From an uncultured Erysipelotrichaceae bacterium (GTDB lineage Bacteria; Bacillota_I; Bacilli_A; RF39; UBA660), in the NCBI GenBank assembly GCA_902797005.1, contig CADBRE010000021.1:1-6356 (forward strand): a stretch of DNA of 6,356 nt. Direction: 5' to 3'. This document shows, piece after piece, positions 1 to 6,356 of the stretch. The notes below the pieces were generated by a model. The model did not search any database and was not told the DNA's origin. It saw only the letters and a list, made by a program, of their open reading frames with translations. Every line of letters starts with the position of its first letter. The stretch's first letter is position 1. A program made the position numbers and the translations under genes.

Positions 1-1436
1 CTTTTTTAAATAGAATCTGGCATGGGTTAAATTATCCTAATTTCTTCAATTTTAGATTTAGCTTTATAATTATTTTTATCATTATCATTTTTGCTTATAA
101 TGGTTATAAATTGCTTGATAAAACTAAGATACAACATTTTATTATATACTTTTCCATATTTTTACTTTTAAGTATGTGTATGATGTTTAAAAGATATGAT
201 TATTTAAGCAGTAATTTAATTCTTATTAATATATTAGTGACTTTAGTGTACTTGGTTATACTAATTTTAATAAGATATAAGAAGATTAGTAGTATATTTA
301 TGTTTTTAGTTTTGTTTGAACTATTAGCAAATGGAATATATACTTTTCAAAATTATCAATTTAGAAGTAATGAATCGTTTTATAATTATTATGAATCTAT
401 ACTTAATGTAGTTAAAGTTCCAGAAGAGAATGAGTTTTATAGGTATGAAAAGAATTACTATGACAAGATAGATGAGAACTATATTTATGGTAACTATGGT
501 ATCACTAATTTTACTTCTACTATGAAGATGAACATTATTGATTTCTTTAACAAGTGTAAGTTAAGGACTAATAATCAAGCTATCTATTATGGAACGGAGG
601 CTACACCTATTTTAAATAGTTTACTTAATCTTAAATATATTTCTATAGTTGAAGATGATAATATTAATGAGTATAGTAAAATGTATGATATAGATAGTAG
701 TGGTGCATATGCATTACATAGTGAAGTTGATGAAACTAGTGTAAAGACTTTCTTAAATAAAAATGATCTTTCACTTGGGTATATAATAAATGATTATAAA
801 GAAATAAATAGTAATGGTATAGAATATCAAATTGATTTACTATCTAATGCATTAGGAAAAGAAATACAATCTATGAAAGAAGTAGATGAGGTTAGAGATT
901 TAAATAAAGTATACTATTTTGAGATTAAAAATGAGTTTAAGAATTCAGACTTTTTCACTATTAACATTAATGATGAGTCTTACTATTTTAGCAATGCTAC
1001 TTCAAAGATAATACTACTTAATAATTTACAATTAGGTAGATTAAATATTGAAATAGTTGATAATCATGCTAGTTTTGATATAGAATATAAATTGTATGAA
1101 TTTGATAAAGATGTTTATGATGAAGAAATATCTTTAATGGAAAATAATATAATGACAATAGATACTTTTAAACATAGTTATATTAAAGGAAAGATTAATG
1201 CTTCTAAAGATGATTTACTATTTACAAGTATTCCATATAATAAAGGTTGGAAAGTATATGTTAATAGTAAAGAAAAAGAAGTTTTAGAACTTTATGATGC
1301 TTTTGTTGGTGTTAAATTAGAGGAAGGTGAGAACACTCTTGAGTTTAAGTTTGTACCTAGAGGTTTAAAGATAGGGGTTGTAATTAGTTTGATTGATTTA
1401 TTAATTATTATTGTTATAATGAGGAGGAAGAAATGA
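1..1436 (+). CDS. YfhO-family polytopic membrane protein, C-terminal part (5' end outside window)
   Basis: The reading frame is open from the first full codon at base 3, giving 477 residues, so the gene enters from the left. A TTG at 111 is internal, because family-like sequence continues upstream of it: IWHGLNYPN (residues 5-13) followed by FRFSF resembles the YfhO motif 'WHGf..PnwfpyRySF'. Hydrophobic helices lie near residues 19-40, 43-62, 69-90 and 96-116. They are followed by an extracytoplasmic domain of about 330 residues and a last helix near 456-473 ending in MRRKK. Other family hallmarks are FYRYEK (about 145-150), YGNYGITNFTSTM (about 162-174), LLNLKYIS (about 207-214) and a C-terminal NKGWKVYVN (about 413-421) followed by FVGVKLEEGENTLEF. 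Family members are usually 800-900 residues, so roughly the N-terminal half is missing, including the loops expected to carry catalytic acids. Known for the family: YfhO is needed for lipoteichoic acid glycosylation in Listeria and Bacillus, where it is proposed to transfer a lipid-linked sugar outside the membrane. That this copy does the same is inference. It overlaps the next gene by 4 bp. Confidence 0.88.
   Translation, partial: FLNRIWHGLNYPNFFNFRFSFIIIFIIIIFAYNGYKLLDKTKIQHFIIYFSIFLLLSMCMMFKRYDYLSSNLILINILVTLVYLVILILIRYKKISSIFMFLVLFELLANGIYTFQNYQFRSNESFYNYYESILNVVKVPEENEFYRYEKNYYDKIDENYIYGNYGITNFTSTMKMNIIDFFNKCKLRTNNQAIYYGTEATPILNSLLNLKYISIVEDDNINEYSKMYDIDSSGAYALHSEVDETSVKTFLNKNDLSLGYIINDYKEINSNGIEYQIDLLSNALGKEIQSMKEVDEVRDLNKVYYFEIKNEFKNSDFFTININDESYYFSNATSKIILLNNLQLGRLNIEIVDNHASFDIEYKLYEFDKDVYDEEISLMENNIMTIDTFKHSYIKGKINASKDDLLFTSIPYNKGWKVYVNSKEKEVLELYDAFVGVKLEEGENTLEFKFVPRGLKIGVVISLIDLLIIIVIMRRKK
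1422..1427 (+). promoter_or_regulatory. Ribosome binding site of the first ABC gene, inside the YfhO gene
   Basis: AGGAGG lies 5 bases before the ATG at 1433 and is a strong Shine-Dalgarno match. It sits inside the last codons of the YfhO gene (the Arg-Arg of MRRKK). This fixes the downstream start at 1433 and, with the ATGA stop/start overlap at 1433-1436, indicates translational coupling. Confidence 0.85.
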
Positions 1437-3658
1437 AAGATTTAATTAAATTAAACAATGTGAGTAAGTTCTACTATAATAAAGGTGTAATAGCTAGTGG
1501 ATTTAGTAAATTAAATGTATCATTTAATATTGGAGAGTTTGTTGCTATAACTGGTGAAAGTGGAAGCGGTAAGAGTACTCTTTTAAATGTCATAAGTGGA
1601 CTTGATACTTATGAAGAAGGGGAAATGTATATTAATGGAGAAGAGACTAGTCATTATACTGATATAGACTTTGAAAACTATAGAAGAAAATATGTTAGTA
1701 ATATATTTCAAACTTTTAATTTAGTTAATAGTTATACTGTTTATCAAAATGTTGAACTTGTTTTGTTAATTAATGGGTATGATAAAAAAGAGATAAGAGA
1801 TAAAGTTTTGAATCTTATAGATATAGTAGGTTTAACTAAATGGAAAAATAGTAAGGTTTCTAAATTATCTGGAGGGCAAAAACAAAGGGTGGCAATTGCA
1901 AGAGCACTGGCTAAAGAAACACCAATCATTATTGCGGATGAACCTACTGGTAACTTAGATAGTAAAGCCGCTAAAGATATTATTAAGTTATTAAGTGAAA
2001 TAGCTAAAGATAAATTAGTTATCGTTGTAACTCATAACTATGATCAGGTAGAAGAGTATGTAACAAGAAAAATAAAGATGCATGATGGAAAAATAATTGA
2101 AGATAAAAAGGTTAAAGAATATAAAAGAGAAGAATACATTAGTACTTCTGATTTTAGTAGCATGACTTTGTCTAATAGAATAAGGATTGGAGTAAGAAAT
2201 ACTTTTAATGTTATTCCAAAGTGCTTACTTATATTATTTATATTTGCATTTATTTCAATGTCACTACTTTCTGAGTATTCTTCAATGAAGGAAGACGAAT
2301 ACTTGACTAGTCAAAATGGAACTAATTATTATTTTAATGATGTATCTATAGAAAGAATAGTTATTAAGAAAAAAGATAAAAGTAGTTTTAGTGAAAATGA
2401 CTACAATAAAATAGCCGCTTTAAGTAATGTAGAAACAATTGTTAAAAATGATTTGTTTTTAGATACTGATATTAATTTTACTACTGATAATGGTATGTTT
2501 TGGATGCCTGCTCATATTAAGAATATTAAGGATTTTAAAGGTGAGATAAATGCAGGAAGAATCTCTAATAATGATAATGAAATAATTATTGAGGGAAATG
2601 AAAATGATTACTATTTAGGTTATGGGCTAGATGAAATACTTGATAAAGATTTCTTAATGGAAGACTTTAATACTGGTAATATTGATAGAGAGCATAAATA
2701 CAAATTAGTTGGAGTTTCATATAATAAAGCTTTAGGATATTCTAATTACACTATTTATTTAAACGAAAACTTAATTGAAAAATTATCTTCTAGTATGAAT
2801 CAAAAGTATAGTAATTTTAAAGTGTATTTTGAGGGTAAATATAGATCACAAGATTATTATAATAGCTTAGTAGTGCCTTCTAAAAGTGTTCCAAAAGGAA
2901 GTGCTTATATAAGTAGTGATTTGAGTGGTGAATGTGAAAACTTTAACTGCAGTGGACACAACATTAAAGTGTTTGTAGAGAATATGTATTTTAATGAAAT
3001 GCTAGATTTAACTGTTAGTGAAGTATATAACAAGAATAATTTTGAAGCATTAACTGGTGTTAAGGATTATGAAGGAAATAATGGAAGAATATATGTTAAT
3101 GAAGAAGAGTATAATAACATATTCGATAAAGATCCATACCAAAGTAGTGTGTATGTAAAGAATGTTGATAAAATTGAAAATACTGTAAAAGAATTAAATT
3201 CTATGGGAATAGATACTCTTATGATTAAAGATACTTTAATTAAAGATAATATATCTGCTTTCCTTAGAATACTTAGAACAGTAGTAACTGTTATATCAGT
3301 TGTGGTATTATTCTTTATATCATACTTTGTAATTAAAATAATACTTAAATCTAGAAATGTTTATTTTGCTACTTTAAGAATGCTAGGTGCTAATAAAAAT
3401 ACTGCTAAGGAACTACTTATAATTGAGTTATTAAATGCAGCTAGTATTTCATATTTAATAGTTTTAATAGCTATATATTTAGCTAGCCAAGGTATTATAA
3501 ATGTTTCTTCAATGAATACTATGGTTATGTATTTAGAATTAAAAGATTATATAGTTTTATATGCTTTATTACTTTTAATATCATATTTAATAAGTTTAAG
3601 ATTTGCTAAAAAGTTATTTAAAAATAGTGCGATTACCACTATTCATGAGGAGGTGTAG
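1433..3658 (+). CDS. MacB/FtsX-type ABC half-transporter (ATPase fused to permease), first of pair
   Basis: This 741-residue protein couples cytoplasmic ATP hydrolysis to a membrane and extracytoplasmic module. The N-terminal ATPase (about 1-225) is complete: Walker A GESGSGKST (41-49), Q-loop Gln93, signature LSGGQ (145-149), Walker B IIIADEP with catalytic Glu170, D-loop GNLDSK (173-178) and switch His201. A short linker leads to TM1 (about 262-280), then an extracytoplasmic domain of about 330 residues, then TM2 (613-637), TM3 (661-685) and TM4 (706-724). This one-plus-three helix plan is that of MacB/LolC/FtsX permeases. The segment after TM2, ATLRMLGANKNTAKELLIIE (646-665), matches the FtsX-type coupling region, but the family's usual 'REIG' acidic residue is absent (RNVYFATLR). 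The extracytoplasmic domain has a Cys501/Cys506 pair. The start is fixed by AGGAGG and an ATGA overlap with the YfhO gene, and the partner gene begins 2 bp downstream. The likely state is a heterodimer with that partner. The substrate is unknown; export of peptides or lipids and mechanical action on envelope proteins are both possible for this superfamily. Confidence 0.9.
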   Translation: MKDLIKLNNVSKFYYNKGVIASGFSKLNVSFNIGEFVAITGESGSGKSTLLNVISGLDTYEEGEMYINGEETSHYTDIDFENYRRKYVSNIFQTFNLVNSYTVYQNVELVLLINGYDKKEIRDKVLNLIDIVGLTKWKNSKVSKLSGGQKQRVAIARALAKETPIIIADEPTGNLDSKAAKDIIKLLSEIAKDKLVIVVTHNYDQVEEYVTRKIKMHDGKIIEDKKVKEYKREEYISTSDFSSMTLSNRIRIGVRNTFNVIPKCLLILFIFAFISMSLLSEYSSMKEDEYLTSQNGTNYYFNDVSIERIVIKKKDKSSFSENDYNKIAALSNVETIVKNDLFLDTDINFTTDNGMFWMPAHIKNIKDFKGEINAGRISNNDNEIIIEGNENDYYLGYGLDEILDKDFLMEDFNTGNIDREHKYKLVGVSYNKALGYSNYTIYLNENLIEKLSSSMNQKYSNFKVYFEGKYRSQDYYNSLVVPSKSVPKGSAYISSDLSGECENFNCSGHNIKVFVENMYFNEMLDLTVSEVYNKNNFEALTGVKDYEGNNGRIYVNEEEYNNIFDKDPYQSSVYVKNVDKIENTVKELNSMGIDTLMIKDTLIKDNISAFLRILRTVVTVISVVVLFFISYFVIKIILKSRNVYFATLRMLGANKNTAKELLIIELLNAASISYLIVLIAIYLASQGIINVSSMNTMVMYLELKDYIVLYALLLLISYLISLRFAKKLFKNSAITTIHEEV
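3648..3655 (+). promoter_or_regulatory. Ribosome binding site of the second ABC gene
   Basis: AGGAGGTG is an almost full-length anti-SD match placed 5 bases before the ATG at 3661. It overlaps the last codons of the preceding gene (Glu-Glu-Val, then TAG at 3656-3658). It fixes the start and suggests high or coupled translation of the second transporter half. Confidence 0.85.
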
Positions 3659-3660
3659 AT

Positions 3661-6078
3661 ATGCTAGAGATTAAGAATGCTAAGAAGTTTTTTAATAAAG
3701 GTAAAAGAAATGAAATTAAGGCAATAGATGATACTACACTTACTTTAGGAGATAATGGTTTAGTTGCATTACTCGGGCCAAGTGGATGTGGTAAAACTAC
3801 ACTTTTGAATGTTATTGGAGGACTTGATAATCTTAAAAGTGGAGAAGTTCTAATAAATGGAGAGAGAGTTAATAATAAGTTTTCATATAAAACTGATGAG
3901 ATTAGAAATATAAATGTTGGTTATATATTTCAAGATTATAAGCTAATAGAGAATATGTCTGTTTATGAAAATGTTGCTATTGTATTAAAAATGATAGGAA
4001 TTAAGGATCCTAATGTTATTAAAGAAAGAGTTGAATATTCACTTGAAAAGGTTGGAATGCTAAGGTATAAAAGAAGACCAGCATCAATGCTTAGTGGTGG
4101 TGAAAGACAAAGAGTAGGAATTGCAAGAGCTATTGTTAAAGATCCACTTATTATTTTAGCTGATGAACCTACAGGTAATCTTGATAGTAAAAACTCATTA
4201 GAAGTTATGAAAATAATTAAAGCTATTTCTAAAGAAAAGTTAGTCGTACTTGTTACTCATGAAGTTACTTTAGCTAAGTTTTATGCTTCTAGAATTATTG
4301 AGATAAGTGATGGTAAAGTTGTTAAAGATTATAAAAATGAACATAATGGAACACTTGATTATGAAAATGAAAATACTTTTTATTTAAAAGATTTTGAAAA
4401 TCATGAAACTTTTAAAGATAAGAATAGAAATGTAGAAGTATATTCTAATAATAAAGATAAATTAAAAATAAGTTTAGTTATTGAAAATGGTAATGTTTAT
4501 ATAAAGAGTGAAAATGATTTAAAGATTAGTATTGTTGATGAAGAATCTAGTACTCAGTTTGTAGATGACCATTACAAAGAAGTTAGTAGTGAAGATATAG
4601 TTAGTTATAATTTTGATATAGATAGGATTGATAATAAAAAGTATTCTTCAATATTTAGTTTTGTAGGATTATTGAAAAATGGGTTTAGAAAAGTATTTGG
4701 CTATTCTCCATTAAAGAAAATATTACTTGCTGGTTTCTTCTTATCAGGTATGTTTCTAATGTACGCAGTGAGTTCTATATTTGGAGTATTAAATGTTAGA
4801 GATTCTGATTTTGTTACTTATAACAAAGAGTATTTAATTGTAAATAAGAAAAAGGTAGAATTAGATGAGTTTTTAAATATTGAGAATAGAAAAGATGTTG
4901 ATTATATATTACCAGGTGATTCATCTGTTAGAATGAAAATAATGTTAAATGATTATTATCAAACAAATGAAAACTATGATGATTTAATTGGATCTATTAC
5001 TAGTATAAAAATTATTAATGATAAAGATATAATACTTGGTAGAATGCCTCTTAATAAAAATGAATTAGTTGTTGATAAACTGGTTATAAAAAGAATGATT
5101 GAATCTCCATTTAGCAGTAGTATAATGTCTGGATTATTCAATGAAGAAGAAGCACTTAATAGGGTAGTAAAAGTTGACGGAATGGATGATTTTGTAATTG
5201 TAGGTATTGTTGACAATTCTTCTCCAAGTATTTATACTTTTGAAGATAATATGTTAAATATTATTGCTAATAGTGTAGAGATAGGAATGTATGATAGCAC
5301 TACTAGTGTGGTTGATTATAATCTTTATAAAGATAAGATTAAATTGACTAAAGGAAGATATCCAGAAAATGATTATGAAGTTATACTAAATAGTAGAAAT
5401 GAATATGTTGTTTCTCTTAATAGTCAAACAAAAACTAAAGTAGGAGACAGAAGCTTAAAAGTAGTTGGTTTTTATGATAGTGAATATGATTATGATTTAT
5501 ATCTAGTTAATAATAATACTGTTAAATATAATTTAATTAATAACAAAGACGATATGACTATTTTATCTAATGATAAAGATAAGACTTTAAATGATTTAAG
5601 AAGTGATAAACTAAATATTAGAGATAGCTATACTTATTCAAAAGAAGCATTTATGGATGAAAGAAGAGAAAGTGTTAATAATAAGTTATTAATTGCTAAT
5701 ATAATACTTGCTATTTCTTTAGTAGAAATCTATTTAATGATAAGGTCTAGTTTCTTATCTAGAGTTAAAGAAGTTGGAATACTAAGAGCAATTGGTGTTA
5801 AAAAGTTGGATATTTATAAAATGTTTTTTGGAGAAATATTTGCAGTTAGTACTTTAGCTAGTTTACCTGGAATTATATTTATGAGTTATATATTGAAAGT
5901 TATGACTGAAAGTGAAACATTTAGTATGTTAACTAGTGAATATATGATTAATCCATTTATATTTGTAATAACTTTATTATTTGTATATTTATTTAATTTA
6001 GTAGTAGGGTTACTTCCAGTATTTAATACTATTAGAAAAACACCTGCAGCTATTCTAAGTAGATATGATGTTGATTAA
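3661..6078 (+). CDS. MacB/FtsX-type ABC half-transporter (ATPase fused to permease), second of pair
   Basis: This 805-residue protein has the same ATPase-permease order as the gene before it. ATPase motifs: Walker A GPSGCGKTT (39-47), Q-loop Gln91, signature LSGGE (144-148), Walker B ILADEP with Glu169, D-loop GNLDSK (172-177) and switch His200. Unlike its partner it carries a long cytoplasmic linker of about 130 residues (222-350), rich in Asn, Lys, Asp and Glu, with a strand-like core near 257-320. TM1 is about 353-375. The extracytoplasmic domain (about 376-672) contains two copies of a 'GR-P-N--E-V' element (about 456-476 and 560-580). TM2 is about 675-695, TM3 about 722-745 and TM4 about 764-788. 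The FtsX-type coupling segment RVKEVGILRAIGVKKLDIYK (701-720) is canonical, and the C-terminal RKTPAAILSRYDVD resembles MacB-family tails. The only cysteine is in Walker A. It most likely pairs with the upstream half-transporter, from which it is separated by 2 bp; a homodimer cannot be excluded. A hairpin terminator follows the TAA stop directly. The substrate is unknown. Confidence 0.9.
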   Translation: MLEIKNAKKFFNKGKRNEIKAIDDTTLTLGDNGLVALLGPSGCGKTTLLNVIGGLDNLKSGEVLINGERVNNKFSYKTDEIRNINVGYIFQDYKLIENMSVYENVAIVLKMIGIKDPNVIKERVEYSLEKVGMLRYKRRPASMLSGGERQRVGIARAIVKDPLIILADEPTGNLDSKNSLEVMKIIKAISKEKLVVLVTHEVTLAKFYASRIIEISDGKVVKDYKNEHNGTLDYENENTFYLKDFENHETFKDKNRNVEVYSNNKDKLKISLVIENGNVYIKSENDLKISIVDEESSTQFVDDHYKEVSSEDIVSYNFDIDRIDNKKYSSIFSFVGLLKNGFRKVFGYSPLKKILLAGFFLSGMFLMYAVSSIFGVLNVRDSDFVTYNKEYLIVNKKKVELDEFLNIENRKDVDYILPGDSSVRMKIMLNDYYQTNENYDDLIGSITSIKIINDKDIILGRMPLNKNELVVDKLVIKRMIESPFSSSIMSGLFNEEEALNRVVKVDGMDDFVIVGIVDNSSPSIYTFEDNMLNIIANSVEIGMYDSTTSVVDYNLYKDKIKLTKGRYPENDYEVILNSRNEYVVSLNSQTKTKVGDRSLKVVGFYDSEYDYDLYLVNNNTVKYNLINNKDDMTILSNDKDKTLNDLRSDKLNIRDSYTYSKEAFMDERRESVNNKLLIANIILAISLVEIYLMIRSSFLSRVKEVGILRAIGVKKLDIYKMFFGEIFAVSTLASLPGIIFMSYILKVMTESETFSMLTSEYMINPFIFVITLLFVYLFNLVVGLLPVFNTIRKTPAAILSRYDVD

Positions 6079-6111
6079 AAAAAGGTTACGAGTTTGTTTC
6101 GTAATCTTTTT
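6079..6111. terminator. Hairpin terminator shared by convergent genes
   Basis: Bases 6079-6091 (A5 then GGTTACGA) pair with 6099-6111 (TCGTAATC then T5) around a 7-base loop, GTTTGTT. On the plus strand this gives 13 pairs including one G.U, and the T run follows the core stem. On the minus strand the A run 6077-6083 becomes seven U residues after the stem, with one C-A mismatch at the G.U position. It begins immediately after the stop of the second ABC gene and covers the last codons and stop of the HTH gene, so it probably ends transcription in both directions. Termination activity is inferred from structure only. Confidence 0.72.
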
Positions 6112-6349
6112 CTTCTTCTATTGGATCAAATAATTCTTTAATATCTATATTTAATACTTGGGCAAAAGTCCAAAGTGTTCCTAAGCTAAATGTTTGATGA
6201 TACTTCTTACTTTCAATATTCATTATAAAACCATCACTATAGTTACATAACTCGGCAAACTTACTTTGTGTTAGTCCTTTACTTTTTCTTATCTTCTTTA
6301 AATTATGAGCAACAACATAATATATATAGTTTTCATCTTCTTTGTTCAT
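6086..6349 (-). CDS. Small XRE/Cro-C1-type helix-turn-helix DNA-binding protein
   Basis: This 87-residue protein carries one HTH_3/XRE domain over residues 16-74. LKKIRKSKGLTQSKFAELC (17-35) holds the first helices and the typical 'R..kgltQ..lAe' pattern. YSDGFIMNIESKK (37-49) is the recognition-helix region with the usual 'i..iE' signature. SLGTLWTFAQVLNIDIKELF (55-74) matches the family's 'tl..ia.aLnv....lf' end. An acidic tail (DPIEEEKDYETNS) follows. No dimerisation, sensor or protease domain is present, so it looks like a minimal DNA-binding regulator. The ATG lies only 7 bases from the window edge. No ribosome binding site can be seen, and the frame stays open upstream (ATT, TTT), so a slightly longer N-terminus is possible. 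It converges on the ABC operon with a 7-bp gap. It could act on that operon in trans, but nothing in the sequence shows this. Confidence 0.85.
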   Translation of the reverse strand: MNKEDENYIYYVVAHNLKKIRKSKGLTQSKFAELCNYSDGFIMNIESKKYHQTFSLGTLWTFAQVLNIDIKELFDPIEEEKDYETNS

Positions 6350-6356
6350 AAAAATC

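Noticed and set aside
111..113. TTG codon as the start of the first protein (441 residues)
   Set aside because: The frame is open back to the window edge, and the 36 upstream residues include YfhO-like IWHGLNYPN and a transmembrane helix. There is also no Shine-Dalgarno sequence before it. The gene is cut by the window.
1744..1929. Minus-strand open frame of 61 codons
   Set aside because: It lies wholly inside the ATPase domain of the first ABC gene, antisense to the signature and Walker B region. It has no family resemblance and is a shadow of that coding sequence.
3640..3670. Possible internal promoter or intergenic control site between the two ABC genes
   Set aside because: Only 2 bp separate the genes, and the local signal is explained by the ribosome binding site. 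No convincing -35/-10 pair stands out against the AT-rich background.
1938..4195. DNA-level repeat: near-identical stretches around GATGAACCTAC..GGTAA..TAGTAAA in both ABC genes (about 1938-1966 and 4163-4193)
   Set aside because: These encode the Walker B/D-loop (ADEPTGNLDSK) in both ATPases, so the similarity reflects conserved protein motifs in paralogues and is not a mobile or recombination repeat.
4974..5216. Minus-strand open frame of 80 codons
   Set aside because: It is antisense to the extracytoplasmic domain of the second ABC gene, and its Ser/Thr/Ile/Leu-rich composition is what the complement of AT-rich coding sequence gives. No recognisable motif or start signal was seen.
1..6356. 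Mycoplasma-type genetic code (TGA = Trp), suggested by the low GC content
   Set aside because: Tryptophans in the YfhO fragment, the first ABC protein and the HTH protein are TGG, and no internal TGA interrupts any gene. The YfhO stop at 1434-1436 is TGA and fits a normal operon overlap, although reading through it would add only three residues, so that stop alone is weak evidence.

Overview
This is a very AT-rich window (roughly a quarter G+C on sampled lines) from what looks like a Bacillota genome. The evidence is the A/T-biased codon use, strong AGGAGG-type ribosome binding sites, tightly packed same-strand genes, and a YfhO-family membrane protein typical of Gram-positive bacteria. All tryptophans I checked are TGG, there are no in-frame TGA codons, and the three visible plus-strand stops are TGA, TAG and TAA. 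The standard bacterial code (table 11) therefore fits better than the Mycoplasma TGA=Trp code. An uncultured, gut-type Bacilli/Erysipelotrichia-like lineage is my best guess, but the sequence alone does not prove it.

Layout. Bases 1-1436 (+) hold the C-terminal 477 residues of a YfhO-family polytopic membrane protein whose 5' part lies outside the window. Bases 1433-3658 and 3661-6078 (+) encode two MacB/FtsX-type ABC half-transporters. Each has an N-terminal ATPase fused to a four-helix permease with a large extracytoplasmic domain. The first overlaps the YfhO gene by 4 bp (ATGA) and the second follows after 2 bp, so the three genes read as one translationally coupled operon with no room for internal promoters between them. 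Bases 6086-6349 (-) encode a small XRE-type helix-turn-helix protein facing the operon tail to tail. A hairpin with flanking A and T runs at 6079-6111 covers the 7-bp gap and the end of the HTH gene, and probably serves as a terminator shared by both strands.

How the genes may work together. YfhO proteins are polyprenyl-dependent glycosyltransferase-like membrane proteins, linked in Listeria and Bacillus to glycosylation of lipoteichoic acid. MacB-type ABC proteins use ATP hydrolysis in the cytoplasm to drive movements of an extracytoplasmic domain. The two different half-transporters, each with complete ATPase motifs, most simply form a heterodimer. Its co-translation with a YfhO-family protein suggests an envelope-related task such as glycopolymer modification, lipoprotein or lipid handling, or peptide defence. 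The substrate cannot be read from the sequence. No periplasmic adaptor or two-component system is visible. There is no stretch over 300 bases without a gene.
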